The translations under genes were made by a program, and so were the position numbers. 5,387 nt of DNA from contig JAURMJ010000125.1 of the NCBI GenBank assembly GCA_030830765.1, positions 1 to 5,387 of the forward strand, read 5' to 3'. This document shows positions 1-5,387 of the stretch, piece after piece (the first letter of the stretch is position 1; each line of letters starts with the position of its first letter). Below the pieces are notes generated by a model that made no database searches, was not told where the DNA came from, and saw only the letters and a program-made list of their open reading frames with translations. This DNA is from Quisquiliibacterium sp. (GTDB lineage: Bacteria > Pseudomonadota > Gammaproteobacteria > Burkholderiales > Burkholderiaceae_E).

Positions 1-840
1 AGCTCGCTTCTGAATGTTTGCGGCCACGGCCTCGATCTGGTTTGGGCTGCCCAGCAGCGCAATCTGCTCGCTGCTCTCTGCCTGAAGAATGGCAGCAGCA
101 TCTGCTGTTTCGGCCAGCTGCATCAGTCGCTTGCCGGCGCGGATCGCATGCGGATTCTTGCCTGCGATCTCGCGGGCCAGTGCCATTGCGCGTTCGTAGG
201 GGTTGTCGCAGACATGCGTGGCAAAGCCCAGTTGACCGGCCTCGACACCATTGAAGATGCGACCGGAAAAAGTCAGTTCGCGGACCACATCGCCGCGGGC
301 CAGGTGGCGCATCAGCTCGACGCCGCCCATGTCGGGTACCAGGCCCCATTTGATTTCCATGACAGACATCTTCGTATCAGGGGCGACGAAGCGGATGTCA
401 GCCCCGAGCGCGACCTGAAAGCCGCCACCCAGTGCTACGCCGTGCACGGCCGCGATGACCGGCACCGGAATATCGCGCCAGACCATCGCTGCATATTGCG
501 AAGCATTCGACAGGCCATGGGTGCGGCGACCGAGTCGCCATTCGTTCGAAGGCGGCTGGTTGGTTGAATCGCCGGAATCGGGCGCTGTGCCTGAGCCGGA
601 CGTCGCCTGCATTTTCTCAAAACGGCCCATGTCCAGTCCCGCGCAGAACGCACGACCTTCGCCGGAAATCACCACGGCGCGCACTTGAGGATGACCGATC
701 AGCGAGGTGCCGGCATCGATCAGTGCATCGAACATTGCCTGATCCAGGGCATTCATCTTGTCCGGGCGGCTCAGGCGCACGTCTGCGACACCGTCGGTGA
801 TCGTGACCCGGATGCGTTGTTCGGTCGAGACCGTTTCCAT
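1..840 (-). CDS. Crotonase / enoyl-CoA hydratase-family protein (3' end cut by window edge)
   Basis: The frame is open from ATG at 840 to the window edge: 280 residues with no stop. Crotonases usually have 255-290 residues, so only a few are probably missing. Seen: N-terminal core 'VRLSRPDKMNALD' (22-33), oxyanion-hole segment 'AFCAGLDMGRF' (64-74), a Gly/Ser/Thr/Pro-rich insert (about 79-98), 'VIAAVHGVALGGGFQVALGAD' core (128-148), and 'MEIKWGLVPDMGG' (161-173). The position of the first catalytic Glu of enoyl-CoA hydratase (GGGxE) is Gln142; the second Glu is kept as Glu162; Asp170 lies eight residues later, as the Glu/Asp pair does in dienoyl-CoA isomerase (ECH1). Family knowledge: cytosolic trimers or hexamers acting on acyl-CoA thioesters. 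Inference: an acyl-CoA isomerase or hydratase, substrate unknown; a classical hydratase is less likely given Gln142. The start is supported by AAGGA nine bases upstream. It is the last gene of the co-oriented run, 106 bases after the Nudix gene. Confidence 0.93.
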   Translation of the reverse strand, partial: METVSTEQRIRVTITDGVADVRLSRPDKMNALDQAMFDALIDAGTSLIGHPQVRAVVISGEGRAFCAGLDMGRFEKMQATSGSGTAPDSGDSTNQPPSNEWRLGRRTHGLSNASQYAAMVWRDIPVPVIAAVHGVALGGGFQVALGADIRFVAPDTKMSVMEIKWGLVPDMGGVELMRHLARGDVVRELTFSGRIFNGVEAGQLGFATHVCDNPYERAMALAREIAGKNPHAIRAGKRLMQLAETADAAAILQAESSEQIALLGSPNQIEAVAANIQKRA

Positions 841-849
841 CGTCTGAAT

Positions 850-854
850 TCCTT
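850..854 (-). promoter_or_regulatory. Ribosome binding site of the crotonase gene
   Basis: On the minus strand this reads AAGGA and stands nine bases before ATG at 840. It fixes that start in a frame that stays open further upstream without a better candidate start. Confidence 0.6.
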
Positions 855-912
855 GGCTTGGCTGTGGATTGATGATGAGCGTGGATGTGAGGGTACCGCA
901 GTGCAGCCGCTG

Positions 913-960
913 TCGCCTGGCAGACGGGCCGGTGAAGCCCGGCGGTTCAGCGCCAGGCGA
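913..960 (-). repeat. Nested inverted repeat across the 3' end of the Nudix gene
   Basis: A perfect 9-base inverted repeat (TCGCCTGGC at 913-921, GCCAGGCGA at 952-960) encloses 30 bases. Inside it is a second 5-base pair of arms (CGGGC at 925-929, GCCCG at 937-941) with a 7-base loop. The right arm lies in the last codons of the Nudix gene and its stop codon (947-949) falls within the loop region. As minus-strand RNA it could form a GC-rich two-tier stem, but no U tract follows, so it is not a classical intrinsic terminator. It could be an mRNA 3'-end stabilising or processing structure, or chance in GC-rich DNA. Confidence 0.4.
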
Positions 961-1576
961 AACGGGGTTGCTCCAGATGCGCAACGCGCGTCTGGCGCCC
1001 GGCCAGCAGCTCGCGGAACTGGTAGAGCAGGGCAGCGGTCGGCGCATGGATCTGGTTGTCCAGCATACGCATCCGGATCAGTGGCCGGTCGCTCTCGGGA
1101 ATGCTTGCAAAGCTCACAATATCGTCATCGGCAATGTGGGACAGCGTAACCCGGTGCACCGATTCGACTTCATCCGGATTCGGAAAAAGCTGAGGGGCCG
1201 GACCCGCCCAGACGATAACCGGGGTGATCAGGTAGCCTGAGCGGGTTGGGTAATCATCCAGACAGCCGAGTGCGTCGTCAGGACTTGCCCGAAGGCCGAT
1301 TTCCTCGTGCAGTTCACGTAACGCTGCATCGATTGCGGTTTCGCCGGAATCCAGGCGTCCGCCGGGGAGCGCCCACTGACCACCATGAGCCCGCAGTCTG
1401 GACGTGCGCCGGGTCAGCAGAAACGCCGCGTCGCCGCCCGAGGCCACCAGCGTGATCGCAACCGCTGCGCGTTTGAGCGAGGCATGTTCGGCAAGCGCGG
1501 GCGCGGCTGCAAACGACGCCACCATGCGTGCAATGCGTCGTCGCAACAAATCATCAAAAGCGTAGGGTTCGGGCAT
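947..1576 (-). CDS. Nudix hydrolase, CoA pyrophosphatase-like
   Basis: 209 residues, cytosolic, no signal peptide. The Nudix box GX5EX7REUXEEXGU is complete at residues 73-95 (Gly73, Glu79, Arg87, Glu88, Glu91, Glu92, Gly94), so Mg-binding glutamates are intact. Just before it, 'LLTRRTSRLRAHGGQWALPGG' (53-73) closely follows the CoA-pyrophosphatase (UPF0035) signature LLTxR[SA]x3Rx3Gx3FPGG, except Thr58 for Ser/Ala and Leu70 for Phe. After the box, 'YLITPVIVWAG' and 'NPDEVESVHRVTL' are typical of the NudL/YeaB/NUDT7 group. Known role of that group: cleaving CoA or acyl-CoA to phosphopantetheine derivatives and 3',5'-ADP. Another nucleoside-diphosphate substrate such as NADH or ADP-ribose cannot be excluded. 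ATG at 1576 is the first start after an in-frame stop at 1604-1606. No good ribosome binding site is visible; the nearest AGG is 15 bases away. The gene lies 109 bases after the sirtuin gene and 106 before the crotonase gene. Confidence 0.93.
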   Translation of the reverse strand: MPEPYAFDDLLRRRIARMVASFAAAPALAEHASLKRAAVAITLVASGGDAAFLLTRRTSRLRAHGGQWALPGGRLDSGETAIDAALRELHEEIGLRASPDDALGCLDDYPTRSGYLITPVIVWAGPAPQLFPNPDEVESVHRVTLSHIADDDIVSFASIPESDRPLIRMRMLDNQIHAPTAALLYQFRELLAGRQTRVAHLEQPRFAWR

Positions 1577-1613
1577 TGTTGACGTGATTGACCTGGATCC
1601 GTCTCAGAGCTTA

Positions 1614-1628
1614 GCCCGAAAGACGGGC
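1614..1628. repeat. Short hairpin in the sirtuin-Nudix gap
   Basis: GCCCG (1614-1618) and CGGGC (1624-1628) flank a 5-base loop, giving a compact stem on either strand. No T run follows on either side, so it is not called a terminator. It sits about 38 bases before the Nudix start and could weakly affect its translation or be incidental. Confidence 0.35.
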
Positions 1629-1650
1629 GAGGCGGCGGTCAGTGCTTTGA

Positions 1651-1660
1651 GGGGTACCCC
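1651..1660. repeat. 10-base perfect palindrome GGGGTACCCC in the sirtuin-Nudix gap
   Basis: The palindrome is self-complementary and lies 25 bases after the sirtuin stop codon. A related string, TGAGGGTACC, occurs at 888-897 in the next intergenic gap; here the matching string is TGAGGGGTACC (1648-1658). It could be a protein-binding half-site or coincidence. No promoter elements are recognisable around it. Confidence 0.3.
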
Positions 1661-1685
1661 AATGTTCCGTATGTCGAGCCGGGCT

Positions 1686-2444
1686 TTATGGTCGGCAGAG
1701 CATCGGCAGGACTTCGCTGATCGAGTCGCGGATCACGGCATCAGCCAGATGATCAAACGCAGTCTCCTGGGCATTGATAATCACAAGGCGTGCCCCTGCA
1801 TGACAGGCGGCCGGCACTGCGCCCGCCACCGGATAAACCTGCAGCGTTGATCCGATGGCCAGCATCAGATCGGCTTCGCCGGCCACGCGCATCGCGCGAT
1901 CGATCACCTCCGGGACGAGCGCCTGCCCAAACGAGATGGTGTCGCTTTTCAGGATGCCGCCGCAACGCAGGCAATGCGGATCGAGGTCGCCGGCACGCAC
2001 ACGCGCCAGCGTCTTTTCGGTTGGAAGTCTCTCACCACAGGACCAGCACATCGTGCGTCGGATGGTGCCGTGCACCTCAATCACTTTGTCGGGCGAGTTA
2101 CCGGCAATCTGGTGCAGTTCATCAATGTTCTGTGTGATCAGTGCATGCAGCTGTCCGCGCCGTTCGAGCTCGAGCAAAGCCAGGTGACCACTGTTCGGGC
2201 GCGCCTGCCAGGCTGGATTGCTCAGGCGACTTTGCCAGCTGGCGCGACGGACCTGGGCATCGGCCAGATAGTTCTGGATCGTCGATTGTTTTTCGGCCTG
2301 CGGGTTGCGGGTCCAGACGCCCTGCGGACCTCTGAAATCCGGAATGCCCGAATCGGTGGAAATGCCTGCACCAGTCAGCGCAACAATGCGTTGTGCCTTG
2401 GAGATCCATTGCCGCACGGTTTCGATTGAGAGCTCTTCGTTCAT
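1686..2444 (-). CDS. SIR2-family NAD-dependent protein deacylase (sirtuin)
   Basis: 252 residues from ATG at 2444. A TTG three bases upstream is in frame, but GGAG sits six bases before the ATG and only three before the TTG, so ATG is preferred. All sirtuin hallmarks are present: 'GAGISTDSGIPDFRG' (25-39) for NAD binding, 'TQNIDELH' (104-111), catalytic His125 in 'EVHGT', a Zn site Cys133/Cys136/Cys158/Cys161, 'GSTLQVYP' (198-205) and 'VIINAQET' (221-228). Known reaction: removal of acyl groups from protein lysine, giving nicotinamide and O-acyl-ADP-ribose, in the cytosol. The 'GPQGVWT' following DFR resembles the SIRT6/7 class, and the YxxR acyl-pocket motif of CobB/SIRT5 desuccinylases appears as 'WQSR' (70-73), so a CobB-type desuccinylase is not indicated. 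Some bacterial sirtuins act as ADP-ribosyl transferases; that cannot be ruled out. It starts 38 bases after the hybrid kinase gene and is probably co-transcribed with it. Confidence 0.95.
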   Translation of the reverse strand: MNEELSIETVRQWISKAQRIVALTGAGISTDSGIPDFRGPQGVWTRNPQAEKQSTIQNYLADAQVRRASWQSRLSNPAWQARPNSGHLALLELERRGQLHALITQNIDELHQIAGNSPDKVIEVHGTIRRTMCWSCGERLPTEKTLARVRAGDLDPHCLRCGGILKSDTISFGQALVPEVIDRAMRVAGEADLMLAIGSTLQVYPVAGAVPAACHAGARLVIINAQETAFDHLADAVIRDSISEVLPMLCRP

Positions 2445-2450
2445 CAATGA

Positions 2451-2454
2451 CTCC
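2451..2454 (-). promoter_or_regulatory. Ribosome binding site deciding the sirtuin start
   Basis: The minus strand reads GGAG here, followed by six bases and then ATG at 2444. This spacing favours ATG over the adjacent TTG at 2447. The site lies in the 38-base gap after the hybrid kinase stop codon. Confidence 0.65.
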
Positions 2455-2482
2455 GTTCACACCGGCCTGACTGGCAACTGCA

Positions 2483-4645
2483 TCATTGACCGGACTTCAT
2501 GGGTGCGAAAGACGGATCGGAGGCTTTATGTGCCAGCGCATCGGTGGCAGCGAATGCTTCGCGACATTTCTCGATCGCCTTGGCCAACTCTGCGATGCGT
2601 AAAGGTTTGGCAAGAAAATCGTCCATGCCAGCCTCCAGACAGCGCTTGACATCGTCGACCATCGCATTGGCGGTCAATGCAATGATCGGGGTGTGGGCGG
2701 CAGGGGTCAATTGCTGCTCAAGTTCACGAATCCGCCGGGTCGCACTGAGTCCATCGAGCACGGGCATCTGCACATCCATCAGGATCAGATCAGGTTGGTT
2801 GGCCTGCCAGGCTTGGATGCCAGCCTGACCGTCTTCCGCCTGGGTGACATGATGGCCCAGGCGCTCAAGCATCAATTGGAAGACCTGCCGGTTCACTGGA
2901 TTGTCCTCAATCAGCAGGACCTGCAATTGGCTTGGATCGCTGCCGGGATGATCGACGGCATAAGCCTCAGCCGTTGCCAACTTTTTCGCATCGCCGATCG
3001 GGTTCGCCTTGGAGTTTGATTCAGGCTGGGAGGCTTCTGCACTTGGCGCGCCCTGCAGGGGCAAAAGCCGGTCTTCAGTGGCTGCAAGCTTGTTTACCTG
3101 CAGACTGAATTCGAACCGGCTGCCCTGACCCTTCTGGCTGCTGGCCCGGATATCGCCACCCATCGCACGCGCCAGTCGTCTTGAGATGGCCAGTCCCAGA
3201 CCGGTGCCGCCAAATCGGCGTGTGATTGAATGATCCTCCTGAGCGAATGGCTCGAAAATTTGCTCCAGCTTGTCGGCGGCGATGCCGATGCCTGTATCGC
3301 TGACGGTAAAGACGAGCGGCAGCGCGTCGCCCGGATCACCTGGGAGGTCTTGCGTTGTTGGCCGCTTGGAGAGCATTTCCTTCGCATCAAGCTCAAGGCG
3401 TACATCGACACTGCCCTGTGCGGTGAACTTCAGTGCATTGGCGATTAAATTGTCCAGAACCTGACGCGTCCTGGCCTGATCACCGACGAATTCTTCAGGG
3501 ATCCCCGGGCTTACGCCGTGTGTCAGTTGCAGTCCACGACCGCGCGCGGTTGCCTGGTGACTTGCCACAATGTCAGTCAGCATTTCCCGGATCCGGATCT
3601 GGTCCTGACGAAGCTCAAGATGTCCGGCATTGATCTTGGAGAAATCAAGCAGGTCATTGGCAATGATGAGCAGTGCATCGCCGCTGGAGCGAATCAGTCG
3701 TAACTGCTCGTGCTGCTCGTGGGTCAGGTCCGTGCTGGCAAGGTGCTCGCTCAGACCGATGATTGCGTTCAGCGGAGTCCTGATCTCATGACTCATGTGC
3801 GCAATGAACTGAGACTTTGATTCGTTGAGCGCATGGGCTGCCGTCAGGGCCTCGTCGAGCGAAACACCGCGAGCCCTGGATTCTTCGAGGTAGCTGCGCT
3901 GCAGGGCTTCGCTTTTGACAAGCTCGCTGATCCTGCGCTGGAGCTGCTCGCTGAGCTGATTGAAGGCCCGCATCAAGGTGCCGAATTCATCCGTGCGAGA
4001 TGAGTCGATTTCAAGATCGAAATTCCCTGCGCGCAGGTCGCGCGCTGCAGTAACCAGGACATCAAGCGGGCGGGTGAGCGCGACCCCAAGCATCCAGACC
4101 AGGCCAGCGACGATCAGGGACATCAGCAGCCCGACCACGAGGACGGAGAGGAACATCCCCTCCCGTGCTTCGCGGATCTCCTGGCGTGACAAGGCAAAAC
4201 GGGCGGCGCCGACAGCTTGTCCGGCCAATTCAAGCTGAATCTTTGAAATGATCGGTGCAGTCGAGCTTAGCAAGGTGCCCGGGTACTGCGGACTGCCTGC
4301 GTCTGATCTGACTTGATACTCCTGCGGTATTGCGGCAAGTCCGGTTCCGGCGCTGGCAATCTTGTTGCCGGCAACGTCGTAGATTTCAATGTGGATCAGA
4401 TCCCTGCCGACATGAAGTTCTTCAACAATCGCGGCCACCGAGGCATAGTCGCGCTGTGCCATGGGCACTGCGAGCGCAGCGTTCAGCGATGGTTTGAGCT
4501 GGGCAATGCGTCGTTCCAGTGATGCTTCAAGGAATCTGTCCAGTTGAATGATCGTGGTGATTCCGACCAGCACGAGCGTGATCAACTGCAGCCCGAAAAA
4601 GGCCCAGATCAGTTTGGCCCGAAAACTGCCCGGAAGCCTGAACAT
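2483..4645 (-). CDS. Membrane-bound hybrid sensor histidine kinase (HAMP-HisKA-HATPase-REC)
   Basis: 720 residues. Order: transmembrane helix 1 (about 12-34); a periplasmic sensor region of about 128 residues (35-163) containing 'IHIEIYDVAGNKIASAG' (84-100), suggestive of a CACHE/PDC-like fold; transmembrane helix 2 (about 164-188); HAMP linker beginning with 'TRPLDVL' (191-197) to about 240; coiled coil to 275; HisKA with 'SHEIRTPLN' and phospho-acceptor His286; HATPase with N box (Asn399, Asn403), G1 'DTGIGI' (450-455), 'FEPFAQED' (464-471) and G2 'GGTGLGL' (479-485); a long polar linker (about 517-573); a receiver domain with acidic pair Glu580/Asp581, phospho-acceptor Asp624, Thr658 and Lys680. 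All catalytic residues look intact. It ends about 25 residues after the receiver with no HPt domain. Inferred role: autophosphorylates on an extracytoplasmic signal and passes phosphate internally to Asp624. The start is supported by AGGAAG seven bases upstream. It follows the binding-protein gene by 16 bases, which suggests that protein supplies the signal. Confidence 0.96.
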   Translation of the reverse strand: MFRLPGSFRAKLIWAFFGLQLITLVLVGITTIIQLDRFLEASLERRIAQLKPSLNAALAVPMAQRDYASVAAIVEELHVGRDLIHIEIYDVAGNKIASAGTGLAAIPQEYQVRSDAGSPQYPGTLLSSTAPIISKIQLELAGQAVGAARFALSRQEIREAREGMFLSVLVVGLLMSLIVAGLVWMLGVALTRPLDVLVTAARDLRAGNFDLEIDSSRTDEFGTLMRAFNQLSEQLQRRISELVKSEALQRSYLEESRARGVSLDEALTAAHALNESKSQFIAHMSHEIRTPLNAIIGLSEHLASTDLTHEQHEQLRLIRSSGDALLIIANDLLDFSKINAGHLELRQDQIRIREMLTDIVASHQATARGRGLQLTHGVSPGIPEEFVGDQARTRQVLDNLIANALKFTAQGSVDVRLELDAKEMLSKRPTTQDLPGDPGDALPLVFTVSDTGIGIAADKLEQIFEPFAQEDHSITRRFGGTGLGLAISRRLARAMGGDIRASSQKGQGSRFEFSLQVNKLAATEDRLLPLQGAPSAEASQPESNSKANPIGDAKKLATAEAYAVDHPGSDPSQLQVLLIEDNPVNRQVFQLMLERLGHHVTQAEDGQAGIQAWQANQPDLILMDVQMPVLDGLSATRRIRELEQQLTPAAHTPIIALTANAMVDDVKRCLEAGMDDFLAKPLRIAELAKAIEKCREAFAATDALAHKASDPSFAPMKSGQ

Positions 4646-4652
4646 GTCGATA

Positions 4653-4658
4653 CTTCCT
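4653..4658 (-). promoter_or_regulatory. Ribosome binding site of the hybrid kinase gene
   Basis: The minus strand reads AGGAAG, seven bases before ATG at 4645. It lies inside the 16-base gap after the binding-protein stop codon, consistent with translation of both genes from one mRNA. Confidence 0.65.
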
Positions 4659-4661
4659 GGG

Positions 4662-5387
4662 TCAGGGCTTCAGGCCAAGCCCCTGTCGTGTCCCGTCAAG
4701 AAACGGATCCAGAAAGCTCATGTCGGTCGGTTCAATCGGGCGAATATGTTTGAAGCCAGACAGCTTGAAGAATTCCGGTCCCTCAGCTGATTTTGGGAAT
4801 GCCAGCATCAGTGACTGCAACTGCTTGCGCTTTTCGGCCGACAGCTTCGGATTTGCCATGACATAGAAGCCTGGCACCTTGGTGATCTCCTGAACGATCC
4901 GCAGCGTGTCACGCATCGCCTGTGGTTTGGCTTTGAATTCGCCCATGCTCATGACAGCCCAAGGCGCTGCGCCACTGTTCAGGACTGCGCCCAGGCTGTC
5001 GTCGTTGGCGGCGACCACGACTTTGTAGTCCTTGTCGGCGATCAGTTGTTTTTCCGCAAGCCAGCGCTTGGCGATCAGCGCAACCAGTGATTGCGGGTTG
5101 GCCATGGCCACTGCCTTGCCGCGGACCTGTTCCGGTTTGTCATCGGCGTTGCTCTTCAATGAGACGACCAGCGCGGGGATTTTCGGCTCATAGATGGCGA
5201 GCAGGTCCCAGTTCGCGTCGATCTGGGCGACGCGGCCAAGATTCGGTGCAGTGATGATCAGGTCGTACTCGCCCTTGAACGTGCGGCTGCTGAAGTCCCT
5301 GAAATTTGTACCGGTCGACACATCGACCGGCGCGCCCAGTTCGCGCTCGAAGTAGCTGCGCATCGGCTGGTAATTGCGCAGGATGAT
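4662..5387 (-). CDS. Periplasmic PhnD-like solute-binding protein (5' end cut by window edge)
   Basis: The frame is open from the window edge to TGA at 4662-4664: 241 residues. An internal ATG at 5363 is probably not the start, because the eight codons before it encode 'IILRNYQPM', matching the usual RxYxPM segment of PhnD-family proteins. The signal peptide and first strand should lie outside the window. Seen (numbered from the edge): 'YFERELGAPVDV' (12-23), 'YDLIITAPNLG' (41-51), 'VAMANPQSLVAL' (93-104), 'ANDDSLGAVLNSGAAPWAVM' (127-146), and a C-terminal 'FYVMANPKLSAEKRKQL' (174-190). The fold fits the phosphate/phosphite/phosphonate binding family (type II periplasmic proteins). The usual TPPH His and the SxSG anion-binding loop are not conserved, so the ligand is unknown. 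No permease or ATPase gene is visible; with a hybrid kinase 16 bases downstream, a sensing rather than transport role is plausible. A transporter could lie upstream outside the window. Confidence 0.88.
   Translation of the reverse strand: MILRNYQPMRSYFERELGAPVDVSTGTNFRDFSSRTFKGEYDLIITAPNLGRVAQIDANWDLLAIYEPKIPALVVSLKSNADDKPEQVRGKAVAMANPQSLVALIAKRWLAEKQLIADKDYKVVVAANDDSLGAVLNSGAAPWAVMSMGEFKAKPQAMRDTLRIVQEITKVPGFYVMANPKLSAEKRKQLQSLMLAFPKSAEGPEFFKLSGFKHIRPIEPTDMSFLDPFLDGTRQGLGLKP

Noticed and set aside
148..567. Plus-strand open frame of 139 codons
   Set aside because: It lies wholly opposite the crotonase gene, whose protein matches the family throughout. The plus-strand product is Arg/His-rich with no recognisable motif, as expected of antisense frames in GC-rich DNA.
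685..1240. Plus-strand open frames (685-1149 and 869-1240) spanning the crotonase-Nudix gap
   Set aside because: They overlap two well-supported minus-strand genes, overlap one another, and encode low-complexity Arg/Gly/Ala-rich products without family features or a convincing ribosome binding site.
1614..1628. Hairpin as a rho-independent terminator after the sirtuin gene
   Set aside because: The stem is only five base pairs and is not followed by a T run on either strand.
1974..2429. Plus-strand open frame of 151 codons
   Set aside because: It is opposite the sirtuin gene, including its zinc-site and NAD-binding codons. No protein motif is recognisable.
2445..2447. TTG as the sirtuin start codon
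   Set aside because: The ATG at 2444 is immediately downstream and has the better spacing from GGAG (six bases against three).
3094..3411. Second minus-strand open frame inside the hybrid kinase gene
   Set aside because: It is an alternative frame within the HATPase-coding region, which carries intact G1, F and G2 motifs in the main frame; no frameshift is needed to explain the kinase.
5361..5363. ATG at 5363 as the true start of the binding protein
   Set aside because: The frame remains open to the window edge and the upstream codons encode family-typical residues; a start here would leave the protein without a signal peptide and first strand.

Overview
The window comes from a GC-rich bacterium (about 60 % G+C by eye), most likely a proteobacterium. 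That guess rests on the style of the hybrid sensor kinase, the PhnD-type binding protein, the CoA-pyrophosphatase-like Nudix protein and the crotonase. No rRNA or other phylogenetic marker is present, so I go no further than 'probably beta- or gammaproteobacterial'.

All five supportable genes lie on the minus strand and cover almost the whole window. In transcription order (right to left) they are: a periplasmic PhnD-like solute-binding protein, cut at its N-terminus by the window edge (4662-5387); a membrane-bound hybrid histidine kinase (2483-4645); a SIR2-family NAD-dependent protein deacylase (1686-2444); a Nudix hydrolase resembling CoA pyrophosphatase (947-1576); and a crotonase/enoyl-CoA hydratase-family protein (1-840), which runs off the left edge close to its expected C-terminus. 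The gaps are 16, 38, 109 and 106 bases. The first three genes are therefore very probably one transcript. The last two may belong to it or have their own promoters, but I see no convincing promoter or U-tract terminator in either 100-base gap. No gene is supported on the plus strand.

Functionally there are two blocks. The binding protein and hybrid kinase look like an extracytoplasmic sensing pair: a ligand-loaded periplasmic protein reporting to the kinase's periplasmic domain, followed by HAMP, HisKA, HATPase and a receiver domain. Neither an HPt domain nor a DNA-binding response regulator is present, so the phosphorelay must continue elsewhere. The sirtuin, Nudix and crotonase genes all concern NAD or acyl-CoA chemistry: protein deacylation, CoA or acyl-CoA diphosphate cleavage, and acyl-CoA isomerisation or hydration. 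Whether the two blocks are linked beyond co-orientation is inference.

The window looks like chromosomal core or near-core DNA. I see no mobile element, CRISPR array, tRNA or clear sign of horizontal transfer. The points most worth a second look are the altered active site of the crotonase (Gln in the first catalytic Glu position, with a Glu/Asp pair spaced as in dienoyl-CoA isomerase), the degenerate ligand motifs of the PhnD-like protein, and the SIRT6/7-like signature in the sirtuin.
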